A stretch of 39,483 bases of DNA. Origin: Gammaproteobacteria bacterium (GTDB taxonomy: Bacteria > Pseudomonadota > Gammaproteobacteria > Pseudomonadales > PIVM01). A program made the translations under genes and the position numbers. Of the stretch, positions 38,619-39,483 are shown in pieces; the stretch's first letter is position 1; each line of letters begins with the position of its first letter. The notes under the pieces are model-generated. The model worked only from the letters and a program-made list of their open reading frames with translations. It did not search any database and was not told the origin of the DNA. Location of the stretch: contig PIVM01000037.1 in the NCBI GenBank assembly GCA_003353945.1, forward strand, positions 1-39,483. Direction: 5' to 3'.

Positions 38619-38948
38619 TTATTCATCCTCTTCAGAGAGGGGGCTATCCAGGTCGATTTCAACGCCGGAAACCAGGTTCTGGACTCGATCAACGAGATCG
38701 CTGCTAATTGCTTGCACATGTTGAGGGTTGACACTGATATCCTGGGCTAAAAATGACAAGAACTGGTCCAGAATCGGATCATTGTCATGTTGGTCAACCC
38801 GCGACAACAACACCTGACCATCAGCTTGAACGGTATAGCGGATTTTCTCCCGCTTATTCAGGTGCAGGGCTTTTCGTACAGGGTCTGGTACTGTCGTTTG
38901 GTAGCGGTCTGTAAGGGTAGATTCGCTGATTAGAATGGGGTTGCTCAT
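38619..38948 (-). CDS. prlF: Type II antitoxin PrlF
   Basis: A 109-residue protein starting MSNPILISESTLTDRYQTT. An AbrB/SpoVT-like swapped-hairpin DNA-binding domain (TLTDRYQTTVPDPVRKALHL) occupies the first half and an acidic toxin-binding tail (LDSPLSEEDE) ends it. The start at 38948 has a GGAGG ribosome binding site; the frame is open further upstream to 39158 but that part crosses the promoter and the neighbouring IS. PrlF binds YhaV and represses the operon. Antitoxin first, toxin second, as expected. Confidence 0.93.
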   Translation of the reverse strand: MSNPILISESTLTDRYQTTVPDPVRKALHLNKREKIRYTVQADGQVLLSRVDQHDNDPILDQFLSFLAQDISVNPQHVQAISSDLVDRVQNLVSGVEIDLDSPLSEEDE

Positions 38949-38984
38949 ATTAGCCTCCAACCAAAAAGAGGAAAACCTAATTAA

Positions 38985-39013
38985 AGGGTAATGCAATTGC
39001 ATTACCCTGTCAA
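38985..39013 (-). promoter_or_regulatory. prlF-yhaV promoter with palindromic operator
   Basis: On the minus strand a perfect -35 (TTGACA, 39013-39008) is followed 17 bases later by TACCCT (38990-38985), which keeps the three most conserved -10 positions. A perfect 22-bp palindrome at 38986-39007 (half-site GGGTAATGCAA) fills the spacer and most of the -10. Binding there would block RNA polymerase, so it is the likely PrlF or PrlF-YhaV autoregulatory operator. Confidence 0.7.
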
Positions 39014-39054
39014 CATTAGATTTCTTGAAGGGTTCAGAGTGATGGCCGTAGTGC

Positions 39055-39483
39055 GGGTTCTGTCGCAAATCAGGCATGAAAACAAATCGACAGAATTTCT
39101 GGGCGTGACTATGCCGCCAATGAGTAAAATTGTTCAGCTGGGGACAAACCGACACCACGAGTTTTACGCTGCTGCCCTTTCTTGATCATTCGCACCAGTT
39201 CAACGCCTGCCAATGTTTTCTGTGCTGAATGAAAATTCTTAAAGCCAAGCACCAACTTTGTCTTTCGTTTTACGAATCGATGATCTTGCTCAATAATATT
39301 ATTTAAATATTTGCACTGACGAATTTTTATACGTCGGTGGTTCTCTTTATTGTACGCTTTGATGCCTGCTGTATTGGCACCGCTCTTATCGATATTGATC
39401 AGACCAGGCTTACCATTTCTGCCTATGGCTTTATTGAGAAAGCGTAGAGCGGCCTTCTTATCACGCTTAGCTGTGAGGAGAAA
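39055..39483 (-). mobile_element. IS6-family insertion sequence, 3' part
   Basis: The left boundary is a terminal inverted repeat beginning GGGTTCTGTCGCAAAT at 39055, close to the IS6/IS26-type end. The transposase reads towards this end on the minus strand. The other end and the target duplication are outside the window. The IS end lies 42 bp from the -35 of the prlF-yhaV promoter. Confidence 0.8.
39109..39483 (-). CDS. IS6-family transposase, C-terminal part
   Basis: 124 residues at the right edge, open at the 5' side, ending at a TAG at 39109-39111. It carries the middle Asp in INIDKSGANTAGI and the catalytic Glu in YLNNIIEQDHRFVKRK, followed by VLGFKNFHSAQKTLAGVELV, the classical C-terminus of IS6/IS26-type DDE transposases. 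No frameshift is seen in this part, so the element may be intact. Confidence 0.88.
   Translation of the reverse strand, partial: FLLTAKRDKKAALRFLNKAIGRNGKPGLINIDKSGANTAGIKAYNKENHRRIKIRQCKYLNNIIEQDHRFVKRKTKLVLGFKNFHSAQKTLAGVELVRMIKKGQQRKTRGVGLSPAEQFYSLAA

Overview
The window looks like chromosomal DNA of a gammaproteobacterium, probably a marine, Cellvibrionales-like lineage. The taxon is inferred from gene content: zipA-ligA-smc next to each other, a full system I cytochrome c maturation (ccm) set, a MtrB/DmsE-type decaheme conduit, and DUF1329/MMPL/YCF48 genes. Almost everything from 0.5 to 31.3 kb is on the minus strand, so transcription runs right to left there.

Layout. 1-0.4 kb: a broken DDE transposase running off the left edge. 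0.5-4.5 kb: two near-identical DUF1329 genes with near-identical upstream blocks and similar terminators, separated by about 1.1 kb that holds a decayed IS1595-type transposase. 5.1-8.8 kb: a two-gene unit, YCF48-like beta-propeller then RND/MMPL transporter. 9.3-12.8 kb: a decaheme cytochrome and MtrB-like porin pair (outer-membrane electron conduit) without a recognisable terminal reductase. 13.3-14.7 kb: a TlpA-type thioredoxin and a lytic transglycosylase lipoprotein. 14.7-21.2 kb: ligA, zipA, smc (core housekeeping). 21.5-27.3 kb: ccmC-D-E-F-G-H-I, a tightly overlapping operon. 27.9-29.2 kb: ccmA-ccmB, split from the rest by 546 bp that carries an orphan plus-strand terminator. 29.4-31.3 kb: htpG. 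31.6-33.6 kb (plus strand): fliK-like and FlhB-C-terminal-like genes. 33.7-34.9 kb: a 751-bp insertion-sequence scar with terminal inverted repeats and 6-bp target duplication, containing pieces of two transposases. 35.0-37.8 kb: an LLM-class oxidoreductase and a crotonase in one operon, divergent from an SDR gene. 38.1-39.0 kb: a PrlF/YhaV toxin-antitoxin operon whose promoter contains a perfect 22-bp palindrome. 39.06 kb to the end: the 3' part of an IS6-family element.

How the genes fit together. The ccm genes make the machinery that attaches heme to CXXCH motifs in the periplasm. The ten-heme protein at 11.9-12.8 kb is an obvious client, and the MtrB-like barrel would sheath it in the outer membrane. 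The TlpA-like thioredoxin beside them may help reduce apocytochrome or other thiols. DUF1329, MMPL and YCF48 genes form a recurrent neighbourhood in gammaproteobacteria with an envelope or hydrophobic-compound transport flavour but no settled function. The two ends of the window and the 33.7-34.9 kb and 2.0 kb regions are mobile-element footprints. I see no CRISPR array, no rRNA and no tRNA. The most unusual items are the orphan decaheme conduit beside the DUF1329/MMPL/YCF48 genes, the cluster of three hairpins ahead of smc, the possible small RNA in the ccm gap, and the cleanly delimited IS scar.
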